A stretch of DNA of 47,629 nt from Acidobacteriota bacterium. Its GTDB lineage: Bacteria; Acidobacteriota; Terriglobia; Terriglobales; Acidobacteriaceae. Of this stretch, positions 15,078 to 23,520 are shown in pieces. The position numbers and the translations under genes were made by a program. Below the pieces are notes generated by a model. The model ran no database searches and was not told the DNA's origin. It was given only the letters and a program-made list of their open reading frames with translations. The DNA lies in NCBI GenBank assembly GCA_021778845.1, contig JAJYBU010000028.1:1-47629 (forward strand), given 5' to 3'. Positions within the stretch are counted from its first letter, which is position 1. Each line of letters starts with the position of its first letter.

Positions 15078-16580
15078 GTGAAGGATACAACGAGTCTGTT
15101 GGATATAGGCCTGCGACTGGAGTGCGAGCCTGAGTTGATTTTGGATGCAGCCGAGCTGTTGCTGCGCGTGCGTGATCGGGAGGGGAACGTGCGGCCCCTG
15201 ATCGCCAATGCTGCGCAACGGAGATTTGAAGAACGGCGAGGCCGGCAGAATATTGTGCTGAAGGCCAGGCAGATGGGAGTGACCACGTGGGCGGCGGGAA
15301 GATTCTTTCTGCGCACAATCACCAGACCGGGAACGCTGACGCTGCAGGTTGCGCATACACGAGAGGCGGCGGAGTCGATCTTTCGGATCGTGCAGCGGAT
15401 GTGGGAGGAGCTTCCGGCGTTTCTGCGCGAAGGGTTGCTGGTGCGCAGCCGCGCAAATGTGGGACAGATGGTGTTTCCGGAGCTCGACAGCGAATATCGC
15501 GTGGCGAGTGCGTGCGATGTGGGTGCGGGACGCGGATTGAGTGTGCAGAATCTGCACTGCAGCGAGGTGAGCCAGTGGCCGGGTGATGCTGCGATGACGC
15601 TGGCCGGGTTACGCGCGGCGCTGGCTCCGGGTGGGGAGTTGGTGCTGGAGAGCACGCCGAATGGTGCCTATGGAGCGTTCTATGCGGAGTGGTGCGCGGG
15701 TGTGGATGGCGGTGGCGACAAGGATGCGATGGTGCGGCACTTTATGCCGTGGTGGCTGGAGCAGGCGTATGTGGGGCCTGTTGTGGATGCTGCTGCGATG
15801 ACCGATGAGGAAAGGGCGCTGGTGGAGCGGCATGGGCTGAGCGGAGAGCAGATTGGATTCCGTCGCGGGTTGGAGCGGAGTTATGGCGGGCTGCGCTCGC
15901 AGGAGTTTGCTGAAGATGCGGAGACTTGCTTCCGAGCGACGGGAACGTGCTTCTTCGATGTTGCAGCGATTGAACGGCGGATGGCGGAGGTGGGGCCGGT
16001 GCTGGCGACGCGTCGGGGCGGAGCGTTGCAGGTGTGGCTTCCGGCGTCATCGGGTCGGGTGTATGTTGTGGCGGTGGATTCGGCGGGTGGAGGTGAGGAT
16101 GGCGACTTTGCGGCGGTGCAGGTGATTGACCGCGTGACGGGATTGCAGTGCGCGGAGTTGCAGGAGAGGCTTCGGCCAGCGGAGCTGGCGAAGGCTGCGG
16201 TGGAGTTGGCGAAGGAGTATCAGGGGGCGTTGATTGCGGTAGAGCGGAATAATCATGGCGCAGCGGTGCTGGCGTATATCGAGACGAGCGAGCACTATGG
16301 CAACGTCTATCGCCAGGGCGGCGAGGCCGGGTGGCTGACGACAGCGGCGTCGAAGCCGGAGATGACGGCGGGGCTGGGATCGCTGCTGGAGCAGAGGCCG
16401 GAGATGTTCCGGAGCAAGCGGCTGCTGGGCGAGTGCAGGACGTTTGTGGGGCGAGAACGCGGTAAGACGGGAGCGGCGAATGGAGCGCACGACGACCTGG
16501 TAATGGCGATGGCCGTGGCCCAGGCCGTGCGGGCGGAGTTGCTGGCGCGTGGCTCACAGGTTGGCATGCAGATGCGGTAA
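15078..16580 (+). CDS. Phage terminase large subunit
   Basis: The 500-residue packaging motor, which pumps DNA into the prohead through the portal and cuts it. The ATPase half has the terminase Walker A variant KARQMGVTT (residues 62-70), a Walker B-like LHCSEVSQW (159-167) and the coupling motif ESTPNG (191-196). The nuclease half has the RNase H-fold acidic residues: D334 in VAVDSAGGGEDGDF, E389 in AVERNNHG, and the HDD at 471-473. All key residues appear intact, so the enzyme may be active. The GTG start at 15078 has only a weak upstream G-rich site. The next two genes separate it from the portal, which is unusual. Confidence 0.92.
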   Translation: MKDTTSLLDIGLRLECEPELILDAAELLLRVRDREGNVRPLIANAAQRRFEERRGRQNIVLKARQMGVTTWAAGRFFLRTITRPGTLTLQVAHTREAAESIFRIVQRMWEELPAFLREGLLVRSRANVGQMVFPELDSEYRVASACDVGAGRGLSVQNLHCSEVSQWPGDAAMTLAGLRAALAPGGELVLESTPNGAYGAFYAEWCAGVDGGGDKDAMVRHFMPWWLEQAYVGPVVDAAAMTDEERALVERHGLSGEQIGFRRGLERSYGGLRSQEFAEDAETCFRATGTCFFDVAAIERRMAEVGPVLATRRGGALQVWLPASSGRVYVVAVDSAGGGEDGDFAAVQVIDRVTGLQCAELQERLRPAELAKAAVELAKEYQGALIAVERNNHGAAVLAYIETSEHYGNVYRQGGEAGWLTTAASKPEMTAGLGSLLEQRPEMFRSKRLLGECRTFVGRERGKTGAANGAHDDLVMAMAVAQAVRAELLARGSQVGMQMR

Positions 16581-16603
16581 GGTGAAGGCTTGGGAGATTG
16601 ACG

Positions 16604-17470
16604 TTGGCGGTAACGGCGGTGCAGGCGATTCGTCGGATGCGCGGGGGAGCGCAGAGCCAGTTAATGCTGGGTGCGGATGCAAACCTGTGGGTGGTGAAGT
16701 TCAAGAATAATCCGCAGCATCTGAGAGTGCTGGCCAATGAGTTGATTGCGACGCGGATTGCTGAGGCGGTGGGGCTGTCGGTGCCGAAGAGTGACGTGGT
16801 GGAAGTGAGCGAGTGGCTGATCGCGAATAGTCCGGAGATGATGGTGGATTTGGGGCGCGGTGCTCGTGAACGATGCGCCAGCGGGTTGCAGTTTGGCAGC
16901 AGGTTTGTCGGTGGATTGATGCCGGGGCAGGTGGTCGACTATCTGCCGGAGCCGCAGATGGATGAGGTGAGAAACCTGGCGGAGTTTGCGGGTATGCTGG
17001 CGGTGGATAAGTGGACGGGCAACTGCAATGGTCGCCAGGCGGTGTTCGACCGGAAGCCCCGGGAGCGGAAGTATCGGGCTACGTTTATTGATCAGGGGTA
17101 CTGCTTCAACGCGGGAGAGTGGACGTTTCCGGATGCGCCGTTGCGAGGCGTGTTTGCGCGGAACCAGGTGTATGCGAGAGTGCGTGGATGGGAGAGCTTT
17201 GAGCCTTGGCTGACTCGCGTGGAGGAGTTCGCGGCGGAGGAGTTGTGGAAGGTGGCTGAGGAGATTCCTCCGGAGTGGTACGGTGGGGACCCGGCGGTGA
17301 TCGAGCAGCTAATGGAGACGTTGCTGCAACGCAGGTCGAGAGTGAGAGAGTTGATCGGACAGTTTCGAGAGTCGAATCGGGAGCCATTCCCGGAATGGGG
17401 TTCGGCGAGGAGCATCGTGGTTCCGAGGAGGTTTGATGCTATCGCAGGTTCAGGACGATTTGTAATGTAG
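16604..17470 (+). CDS. HipA-like kinase domain protein
   Basis: A 288-residue protein resembling the stand-alone HipA kinase-like family often paired with DUF3037. Visible features are the nucleotide-binding Lys in WVVKFKNNPQ (about residues 29-38), a conserved ANELIATRIAEAVGL helix (about 43-57), the catalytic-loop-like LAVDKWTGNCNG (about 130-141) and the metal-site IDQG (about 160-163). The usual second Asn/Asp pattern is present but with Cys between two Asn. HipA relatives phosphorylate a protein target, in the classical case glutamyl-tRNA synthetase. The target here is unknown. I prefer TTG 16604 because GGGAG lies 7 bases upstream. It sits 23 bp after the terminase and 40 bp before its likely partner. 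Confidence 0.75.
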   Translation: MAVTAVQAIRRMRGGAQSQLMLGADANLWVVKFKNNPQHLRVLANELIATRIAEAVGLSVPKSDVVEVSEWLIANSPEMMVDLGRGARERCASGLQFGSRFVGGLMPGQVVDYLPEPQMDEVRNLAEFAGMLAVDKWTGNCNGRQAVFDRKPRERKYRATFIDQGYCFNAGEWTFPDAPLRGVFARNQVYARVRGWESFEPWLTRVEEFAAEELWKVAEEIPPEWYGGDPAVIEQLMETLLQRRSRVRELIGQFRESNREPFPEWGSARSIVVPRRFDAIAGSGRFVM

Positions 17471-17510
17471 CGTAGGCGGTTAAAGTAGATTGAAGGTTGT
17501 GGAGGCTTGG

Positions 17511-18332
17511 GTGCGCGAGCGGTTACAGTGCGAATTTTCCCTGATCCGGTATGTGCCGGATGTGGTGAAGGGAGAGTTTGCGAACATTGGCGTGGTGCTG
17601 CGTGAGGCCGGGCGGGAAGAGACCGCGACGGTGAAGTTCACGCGCGACTGGAGCCGGGTGCGGTGCATGGACCCGGATGCTGATGTGGAGCTGCTGGAGT
17701 CACTGGAGGCCGAGATTGCGCAGCGGCTGCAGGCGGGCGTTGAGTTGCGGGTGAATGCGAAGCCGATGCTGGAGACGCTGGAGGATTCGCTGTCGAACAG
17801 CGTGCAACTGACTGAGATGCGCGGGACGCTGGCGGAGAGTCTGCCGGCAGAGATGGAGCAGTTGCTGCGGATGTATGTGGAGCCGCTGAAGCTGCCGTCG
17901 ACGCGCCGGAAGGCGAGTGGGCGTGGAGCGATTGTGTCGACCATGCGTGACACGTTTGAACGTGCCGGGGTGTGGCGGTTGATGCGCAAGAAGATTGCAG
18001 CGGCTGCGTATACGCAGGCGGGTGATCCGTGGAAGATCGACTGCGGGTATCGCAATGGTAAGGTGCGAATGTTTCATGCGGTGTCGCTGGAGAACGACGT
18101 GGAAGGAGCGAAGGGAATTGCTTATTCGGCGGAGGCGCTGCGGGCAGGCGTGTTGAACAGCGAAGGCGCGGAGTTGGAGCTGACGGCAATTGTCGAGCGG
18201 ATCGCGTCGGTGGCCGATCAGGAGCAGTATGGGTTTGGCGTGAAGGTGATGGAGCGTGAGGCGATTCGAGTGTTGACGGTTGCGGACCTGGGCCGGGTGG
18301 CCGAGACTGCGAAGCGAGAGTTACACGTGTAG
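17511..18332 (+). CDS. DUF3037 domain protein, partner of the HipA-like kinase
   Basis: A 273-residue protein with the DUF3037 N-terminal signature CEFSLIRYVPDVVKGEFANIG (about residues 7-27). Genes of this family commonly lie beside HipA-like kinase genes, as here, but their function is not established; a regulator or antitoxin-like partner is a reasonable guess. The GTG start at 17511 has GGAGG 5 bases upstream; a TTG at 17490 is possible. The rest is helical and charged with no membrane segment. The gene ends 32 bp before a hairpin and then the portal gene, so the pair is a two-gene insert between terminase and portal. Confidence 0.75.
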   Translation: MRERLQCEFSLIRYVPDVVKGEFANIGVVLREAGREETATVKFTRDWSRVRCMDPDADVELLESLEAEIAQRLQAGVELRVNAKPMLETLEDSLSNSVQLTEMRGTLAESLPAEMEQLLRMYVEPLKLPSTRRKASGRGAIVSTMRDTFERAGVWRLMRKKIAAAAYTQAGDPWKIDCGYRNGKVRMFHAVSLENDVEGAKGIAYSAEALRAGVLNSEGAELELTAIVERIASVADQEQYGFGVKVMEREAIRVLTVADLGRVAETAKRELHV

Positions 18333-18364
18333 AGATATAGAAACGGAAGACTTGATGGTAGGTG

Positions 18365-18391
18365 AGGCGCGGCCAAATGGCTGCGCCTTTT
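18365..18391 (+). terminator. Hairpin plus T-tract directly upstream of the portal gene (unit 2)
   Basis: AGGCGC (18365-18370) pairs with GCGCCT (18383-18388), with GCCA/TGGC inside, then TTTT to 18391. An AGGAGG ribosome site and the portal start follow within 25 bp. The design matches units 1 and 3. Confidence 0.65.
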
Positions 18392-18412
18392 GCATTTCAG
18401 GAGGAGATGGGT

Positions 18413-19684
18413 ATGGGTTTGGGATCGGCGATGAGAGAGATGTGGAAGCGGGCGGCCGGAGTGGAAGCTTCGGGTGTGGAAGCATCGGGCGAGAACATGG
18501 GGGAGCGGAAGACGGCCATTACTCCGCTGGGATTGAGCTCTATCTTTGCGCCGTTCCGGACGACGGGCGTGCAGAATGCGCTGCCCAAACCGACGGCGCA
18601 GAATCTGCGGCGGTTTGCGGAGATGCCGGTGGCGCGGCGGGCGATCAACTGCATCAAAGACCGGATTGCGTGCATGGATTGGCAGATCGAGGTGCGGCGC
18701 GGTGCGGGCGAGGATGTGGCCGGCGATCGCGCGCAGCGAGCCGAGGCACTGACCAAGTCATTCGATACACCGAACGAGACTGACAGCTTTCGTACGCTGA
18801 TCGAGCAGGTGATCGAAGACACGCTGGTGGGCGGCTTTGGCGCTGCAGAGATTGAGATCGGAGAGGGCGATCTGCCGGTGCGGCTGTATCCGGTGGATGG
18901 CGCATCGATCCAGGTGAACGCCCATTGGAAGGGCGATCCACATGATCCGCGCTATGCGCAGATCACGGGCAAGCTCGGAGCGGAGGCGCTGGTACCGCTG
19001 CTCGACCATGAGTTGATGTATGTGCGGCTCAATCCGCGCAGCCACACGCCGTTTGGGTTGGGCAAGGTAGAGGTTGCATTTGAATCGATCTCACACTTTC
19101 TACAGGCCCACCGGTATGCCGGCAGGATGGCTTCGAATGGCGTGGTGCAGTATGCGCTGTGGATGAATCAGCAGACGCCGGAGCAGCATGAGCGGCTGAT
19201 TCGCTGGTGGCAGGATGAGGTGGAGGGCTCGGGACGGGTTCCGGTGTTGAGCTCGGAGCAGAAGCCCGAGGTGCTGAAGTTCGCGGCCGGCACGGATGCG
19301 GATCTGCATCTGGAGTGGCAGCAGTTTCTGCTGACCATGATCGCGAATGCATTTGATATTCCCGCCATGATGCTGAACGTGACGCAGAATGTGAATCGGT
19401 CGACCGCTGGCGAGCTGGCGGATGAAGCGTTTCAGAATGCGATTGTTCCGCTGGCAAAGTTGATCGCCGACCACCTGACGCGCGATGTGATTGCGAAGCG
19501 CCTGGGGTGGAACGATCTGAGATTCGTCTGGACGGACCTGGAGAGCCGCGATGAGATGGTCGAGGTGGAGATCCAGACGAAGTTGCTGGCTGCGGGAGTT
19601 CTGTCGGTGGCGGAGGTGAGGTCGATGCGTGGCCTTGCACCGGCAGAGTTAGCAAGTCCGTTGGTCGAGCCGCAAGGCGCGTAG
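18413..19684 (+). CDS. Phage portal protein
   Basis: A 423-residue member of the HK97/PBSX-type portal group, forming the dodecameric ring through which DNA enters and leaves the capsid. I start it at ATG 18413, spaced correctly from AGGAGG; the earlier in-frame GTG at 18362 would lie within the hairpin. Recognisable segments include the N-terminal RFAEMPVARRAINCIKDRI, the crown-to-wing region MYVRLNPRSHTPFGLG and the C-terminal helix ANAFDIPAMMLNVTQNVNRST, where portals of this group typically read as DIP and then NR. Length is normal and no break is seen. A protease and a scaffold-like gene follow, the normal head-module order. Confidence 0.9.
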   Translation: MGLGSAMREMWKRAAGVEASGVEASGENMGERKTAITPLGLSSIFAPFRTTGVQNALPKPTAQNLRRFAEMPVARRAINCIKDRIACMDWQIEVRRGAGEDVAGDRAQRAEALTKSFDTPNETDSFRTLIEQVIEDTLVGGFGAAEIEIGEGDLPVRLYPVDGASIQVNAHWKGDPHDPRYAQITGKLGAEALVPLLDHELMYVRLNPRSHTPFGLGKVEVAFESISHFLQAHRYAGRMASNGVVQYALWMNQQTPEQHERLIRWWQDEVEGSGRVPVLSSEQKPEVLKFAAGTDADLHLEWQQFLLTMIANAFDIPAMMLNVTQNVNRSTAGELADEAFQNAIVPLAKLIADHLTRDVIAKRLGWNDLRFVWTDLESRDEMVEVEIQTKLLAAGVLSVAEVRSMRGLAPAELASPLVEPQGA

Positions 19685-19732
19685 TGCTGGCGCGTTGCGT
19701 GTCGATTGAAGGAGAGCGAAGAGGAGGCATGT

Positions 19733-20332
19733 GTGGAGAAAGCAGTGCAGTTGCGTCGAGTGGTGCGGCAACGTTGCAGAGGACGCGAGCTGCGTGCGAT
19801 GGCGGTGGAGTTTCCGGAGGTAGCCGGTCATCCGAACCGGTTGCCCTTCGAGGGCTGCCTGACGCTGGTGGATGTCCCGAGCGACAAGGCGCCGAGTGGG
19901 GCACGCGGTCATCGGGTGGTGCTGACGAGGGAGGCTGCGGAGGCGGCGCTGCCGAGCCTGCTGGGCATGGCGGTGGACTACAAGGCTGGGTGGGATGGAC
20001 ATGATGCGCGGCAGAAGTGCGGCATCATCACGTCGGCCCACCTGGAGGGAAGCAAGCTGCTGGTGAGTGGCTTCCTGTTTGCGCGGGATTATCCGGAGAT
20101 GGAGGCGAAGGTTGGCGGTGTTGCAGCCGAGGCCGGCAGCGCGATGGGGATGAGCTATGAGTTGGCAGATGCGCATGTAGCGGATATGCGAGACACCGTC
20201 TGGCGGTTGACACGAGCGACGTTTACGGGTGCGGCGATTCTGCTGCGCGAGAAGGCGGCGTATCGTGCAACATCTTTTCGCGTGAACCGCAGAGCCGAAC
20301 ACCGGCAGGCACGAGCCGCTGTGACGAAGTAA
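19733..20332 (+). CDS. Putative prohead protease
   Basis: A 199-residue protein in the place of the prohead maturation protease, between portal and scaffold/capsid. The GTG at 19733 has GAGGAGG 5 bases upstream; an earlier TTG at 19706 lacks one. The region LPFEGCLTLVDVPS, the possible catalytic His within VDYKAGWDGHDARQKCG, and GSAMGMSYELADA (possible catalytic Ser) fit a herpesvirus-type (S78/S80-like) serine protease. The C-terminus has RLTRATFTGAAILLREKAAY, a pattern typical of these proteases. It would cut scaffold and capsid N-termini during maturation. The fold is inferred from context and motifs, so catalytic residues are tentative. Confidence 0.65.
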   Translation: MEKAVQLRRVVRQRCRGRELRAMAVEFPEVAGHPNRLPFEGCLTLVDVPSDKAPSGARGHRVVLTREAAEAALPSLLGMAVDYKAGWDGHDARQKCGIITSAHLEGSKLLVSGFLFARDYPEMEAKVGGVAAEAGSAMGMSYELADAHVADMRDTVWRLTRATFTGAAILLREKAAYRATSFRVNRRAEHRQARAAVTK

Positions 20333-20369
20333 GACGTCCTGACGGACGCCAGAAAGATGGAGGAGAGCA

Positions 20370-20801
20370 ATGGAAGATAGCAACGTGGTGGATTTGATGG
20401 AAGCAACCGAACGATTGGAAGCAGTCGCAGAGGCACTGGAGCAGGCGGCTGCGCTGCTTGCTGAGAGGCAGGTGGCGCTGGCGGCTGAGGCTGAGGAGCA
20501 TGTCGGGCGGATTGTGGCGACGGTGGAGTCGGCACGCGAGGCTGAGTTGGAGCGGCGACTCGTCGAGGCTGAGGCGAAGATTGCCGAGCTCACGGCGTCG
20601 GCTGCTCCGCAGTCGCAGGGACGCAAGACGTTGCCGACAGGCATGGCAACGATGCTCGCAAAACAGGGAGTGACGCTGGAGTTGGGAGCGTCCGGTGCAT
20701 CGATTGAGGCTGGCGCGCTGGATAGCGCGCTGACGAGCCTGGGCATCGAGCAGCGTATCGCGGTGAAGTCAGAGTTGAGACGCGCCGGCTTGCTGGGTTA
20801 G
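20370..20801 (+). CDS. Coiled-coil scaffold-like protein
   Basis: A 143-residue protein, almost wholly alpha-helical for residues about 1-75, with heptad-like Glu/Ala/Leu runs (RLEAVAEALEQAAALLAERQ, then EAELERRLVEAEAKIAELT). A Gln/Gly-rich hinge and a compact C-terminal domain (about 90-143) follow. The position directly before the capsid gene, the coiled coil and the short length suit a scaffolding protein that guides capsid assembly. ATG 20370 has GGAGAG upstream. It is separated from the capsid gene by a hairpin unit. Function is inferred from location and structure only. Confidence 0.6.
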   Translation: MEDSNVVDLMEATERLEAVAEALEQAAALLAERQVALAAEAEEHVGRIVATVESAREAELERRLVEAEAKIAELTASAAPQSQGRKTLPTGMATMLAKQGVTLELGASGASIEAGALDSALTSLGIEQRIAVKSELRRAGLLG

Positions 20802-20850
20802 GTGTCGGATCGCTTCGGTCGATAGGACCGCGTGTAGATAAGAAGAAAAC

Positions 20851-20887
20851 AAGGCGCAGCCGGACTTCGATCCGTCTGCGCCTTTTT
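20851..20887 (+). terminator. Hairpin plus T-tract directly upstream of the major capsid gene (unit 3)
   Basis: AAGGCGCAG (20851-20859) pairs with CTGCGCCTT (20876-20884), with CGGA/TCCG extending the stem, and five T residues end it (20883-20887). A GAGGAG ribosome site and the capsid start follow at once. This is the strongest of the hairpin units. Confidence 0.75.
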
Positions 20888-20908
20888 ACAGAGATACGAG
20901 GAGACAAA

Positions 20909-21880
20909 ATGAACGCGAAGTTTACGCAGATCAACGCAACGGCGGACTACATCGGACCGGGTGCTATTGAAGTTCCGATCTATCAGACAGAGATCCTGGA
21001 CCTGGTGCGCCGTCGTGGCGTCTTCGGCCAGCGCATCAAGCAGGTTCCGGCGACGGGTCATCCGTCACGCTACTTTGAGGAGACGGCGATTCCTGCTGCC
21101 GCAGCCTCGTCGGCATTCGTCAATCCGCGCGCCATCGTGCCGACCATCGTGCAGCCGACCCGCATCGAGAACAGTGTTCCGCTGAAGGCGCTGGTTGCAC
21201 AGATCGACTACAACCTGTTCGATCTTGAGCTGGGCAAACAGCAGAGCCAGTTTGCCTATCTGCAGGCCAAGGACCTCACCGACACTGTGGATGGCGTTCT
21301 GCGCACGCACGATATCGCGCTGTGGAACGGTACTGACACGAGCCTGAGTTCGCCGACGACCGCGCAGTACTTTGGCGCTGTCGGGCAGATTGCGGCTGGC
21401 GGTAATACGACTACGATCAGCACAAGCGAGAGCATTGTCGACGGATTGAAGTCGACCATTGCGCAGATGCTTTCCAATACCAGCTTCGGTGTTCGTCCGA
21501 CTGCGATCTATGCGAATCCGGTGCTGCTGGATCTGATCGATCGCGAGATGAAGACGGAGTTCAACGTGGTTCTGAACACGAAGAACATCGAGGGCGGCCT
21601 CACGGTGAAGACGCTCAGCACGCAGGCGGGCGACATTCCGCTGATTCCTGAGTGGACGCTGCCTTACACCGGTGTCCCAGGATCGGGCTCTGCGGTACTG
21701 CCGGCCTACATCGTGACCGAGGACCTGATCGAGTATCACTGGCTGGGCGAGCCGAATCCGCGTGTGTTCCAGCTTGGTCTACAGGGCTCGCTGGCTAGCC
21801 AGTATGCCGTGGTCAAGTTTGGAGCGGTGGTGGTGAAGGGCGCGAGCTATGCGCACTATCAGGTGCTGGTCGATCGCTAG
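20909..21880 (+). CDS. Major capsid protein, HK97-type
   Basis: A 323-residue protein that would form the icosahedral shell. It has the layout of HK97-fold capsid proteins: an N-terminal arm (about 1-40, IYQTEILDLVRRRGVFGQRI), an E-loop region with PATGHPSRYFEE, a long spine helix near LFDLELGKQQSQFAYLQAKDL, a P-domain with LMEWNG-like DIALWNGTDTS, and an A-domain whose last strands include YAVVKFGAVVVKGASYAHYQVL. Strong codon use and an efficient GAGGAG site suit high expression. Identity rests on position plus overall pattern rather than one diagnostic motif. Confidence 0.8.
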   Translation: MNAKFTQINATADYIGPGAIEVPIYQTEILDLVRRRGVFGQRIKQVPATGHPSRYFEETAIPAAAASSAFVNPRAIVPTIVQPTRIENSVPLKALVAQIDYNLFDLELGKQQSQFAYLQAKDLTDTVDGVLRTHDIALWNGTDTSLSSPTTAQYFGAVGQIAAGGNTTTISTSESIVDGLKSTIAQMLSNTSFGVRPTAIYANPVLLDLIDREMKTEFNVVLNTKNIEGGLTVKTLSTQAGDIPLIPEWTLPYTGVPGSGSAVLPAYIVTEDLIEYHWLGEPNPRVFQLGLQGSLASQYAVVKFGAVVVKGASYAHYQVLVDR

Positions 21881-21891
21881 AACGAACGGGG

Positions 21892-21916
21892 GCCGGAGTG
21901 TGGTGGGCGCTCCGGC
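21892..21916 (+). terminator. Hairpin after the capsid gene (unit 4, no T-tract)
   Basis: GCCGGAG (21892-21898) pairs perfectly with CTCCGGC (21910-21916). No run of T follows (TTCGTCC), so it may protect the 3' end of the abundant capsid mRNA rather than terminate. The connector gene starts 40 bp later. Confidence 0.55.
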
Positions 21917-21956
21917 TTCGTCCTGATGCGGGTGCGAGGGAAGAAGGAGAGAAGCG

Positions 21957-22568
21957 ATGGGATATTTGTTGCCAGCAGATTATGTGGCGTTTGGACTATC
22001 GGCGGACACGGCCGACTCGTGGGTGACGACCGCCTCGTCGATGATCGAGGCCTACTGTCGGCGGCCGTCGTTGATGTCTGCAAGTTATACCGAGCGGATG
22101 AGAGTGCCGATTAGGCGGCAAACCGTACGGCTGAGTTATGGCCCGCTGATCAGCGTGGACTCGATCCGGGCACAGTATGCGCGACCCGGTTATGGGAATG
22201 ATTTCTACGGCGACTTTGTGTATGAGACCGGATACGCCGCAGCGTTTGCGTTGCCGGGTCAGTGGGTGAGTGTAGACCCAACGACTGTCTATGTCAGTTT
22301 GCCGACGGGGGAGTTTCACTTCCCATGGAACATCATGGGCATGCGCTACTGCGAGGCCGAAGTCACCTACACGGGGGGACTGACAGCCGTGCCGACTGCG
22401 GTGCAGGTGGCCTGTGCGCAGATTGTGCGCAACGCGCAGGCGACGCCGGGACTCAATGTGAAGTCGAGCAAGATGGACACGCTACAGACACAGTACTTCA
22501 GTGACTCGCTGATTGATAGTCAGGTGCAGGCACTGCTGCAGCCGTATGTGGCAGAGAGGCTCGGCTAG
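21957..22568 (+). CDS. Head-tail connector protein, gp6-like
   Basis: A 203-residue protein matching the HK97 gp6-type adaptor group, which docks on the portal. Its start MGYLLPADYVAFGL, the helix WVTTASSMIEAYCRR, the strand pair with VRLSYGPLISVDSIRAQY, the conserved EVTYTGGL and the last helix AVQVACAQIVRNAQATPG follow the usual order. ATG 21957 has GGAGAG upstream. It sits directly after the capsid, the normal place for this role. Confidence 0.75.
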   Translation: MGYLLPADYVAFGLSADTADSWVTTASSMIEAYCRRPSLMSASYTERMRVPIRRQTVRLSYGPLISVDSIRAQYARPGYGNDFYGDFVYETGYAAAFALPGQWVSVDPTTVYVSLPTGEFHFPWNIMGMRYCEAEVTYTGGLTAVPTAVQVACAQIVRNAQATPGLNVKSSKMDTLQTQYFSDSLIDSQVQALLQPYVAERLG

Positions 22569-22570
22569 CG

Positions 22571-22978
22571 ATGAATGCTCCGTTGGATGTGTTGCAGTCA
22601 GGCGATGGTGTGATGCGCTGCGCGGATGCGGTGATGCGCGCAGTCGGTGGCGAAGTCGTACTGCTGCGAATTGCGGCGCCTGCGGTATCGGGCGATGACG
22701 CAGAGCAGTTGGGACTGGCGACGCCGGCGTTTCAGGACGTGCCATTGGGGCCGGCGACGTTTCGCCAGTCGGGTAGCGTAGCGAAGTTGCTGGTATCTGG
22801 GAGTGCGGTCCTGGCGGTGGTGGGATCGTTGGGGTATGACTCGGCGGACGTGTTGTTTGAGACCGCGGTGGGCGTGGTGATTGGTGACCTGCTGTACAAG
22901 ATTACGAACAGCATCGCGTCACAGGCGATGGGCACGGTCTACTCCTATGCGCTGACATTGGTGCCACCCGTTCGCTAG
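22571..22978 (+). CDS. Phage neck or head-completion protein (unassigned)
   Basis: A 135-residue protein starting 2 bp after the connector stop, hence coupled. It is rich in beta strands, with a hydrophobic Gly/Ala/Val segment (about 70-115, AKLLVSGSAVLAVVGSLGYDS) that does not look like a true membrane helix. Position between connector and the tail-terminator-like gene suits a head-closure or stopper protein. No sequence family is recognised with confidence. Confidence 0.5.
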   Translation: MNAPLDVLQSGDGVMRCADAVMRAVGGEVVLLRIAAPAVSGDDAEQLGLATPAFQDVPLGPATFRQSGSVAKLLVSGSAVLAVVGSLGYDSADVLFETAVGVVIGDLLYKITNSIASQAMGTVYSYALTLVPPVR

Positions 22979-23013
22979 CGGAGAAGACGAGCGAAGAACT
23001 GAAGGAGGTTCGT

Positions 23014-23520
23014 GTGCAGAACGCGAAGGATACGTTCTATGAGGTATTGCGAAGCAGATTGGTCGCGCTGAATCCGGAGCGCACGATTGTGCTGCGCGGC
23101 GTGGTGCGGCCCGGCGTGCTGGTGGAGGAGAACGAACTTTTGTCGGCAGTGGCGTTGCCTGATTGCTTTCGGATGCGATGGGAGGTGAGTTCGGTCAACG
23201 CAGAGGGAATTATGCCGCTGGTCATGCTGCAGTGCGCTATCGACTACGAGACGGCTGGAACATCGATGAACACAGGGATGGATCGGGGACGCGCGCTGGC
23301 AGCGATGGACGCAGAGTTACAGGCCGCAGTGAATGCGTTGCCCAGGACCACGCTGAAGATGAACTACGCGGGTCTCGCGAACGGAGCCGCGACCGTCGCG
23401 ATGACCACCAGTGTGTGGTGGAGTGAGGTGGCATTTGGCAAGACGGTCATCAAGGATGATCGTCTTGCTCGTACCGCTACGGTTGACGTGATGAGCTTCC
23501 AGGAAGCAGGTGAGCTGTGA
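23014..23520 (+). CDS. Tail-terminator-like protein
   Basis: A 168-residue protein starting with GTG behind the near-perfect ribosome site AAGGAGG. The start with a FYEVLRSRLVALNPERTIVLRGVVRPG pattern and later MLQCAIDYETAG and ALAAMDAELQAAVNAL are consistent with the mixed alpha/beta fold of tail-terminator or minor tail proteins that cap the tail end. Its stop overlaps the start of the next gene (GTGA), so it is coupled to the tail-tube candidate. The assignment comes mainly from order. Confidence 0.5.
   Translation: MQNAKDTFYEVLRSRLVALNPERTIVLRGVVRPGVLVEENELLSAVALPDCFRMRWEVSSVNAEGIMPLVMLQCAIDYETAGTSMNTGMDRGRALAAMDAELQAAVNALPRTTLKMNYAGLANGAATVAMTTSVWWSEVAFGKTVIKDDRLARTATVDVMSFQEAGEL

Noticed and set aside
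15742..16737. Antisense frame over terminase
   Set aside because: Shadow frame rich in Pro/Ser/Ala; terminase motifs are on the plus strand.
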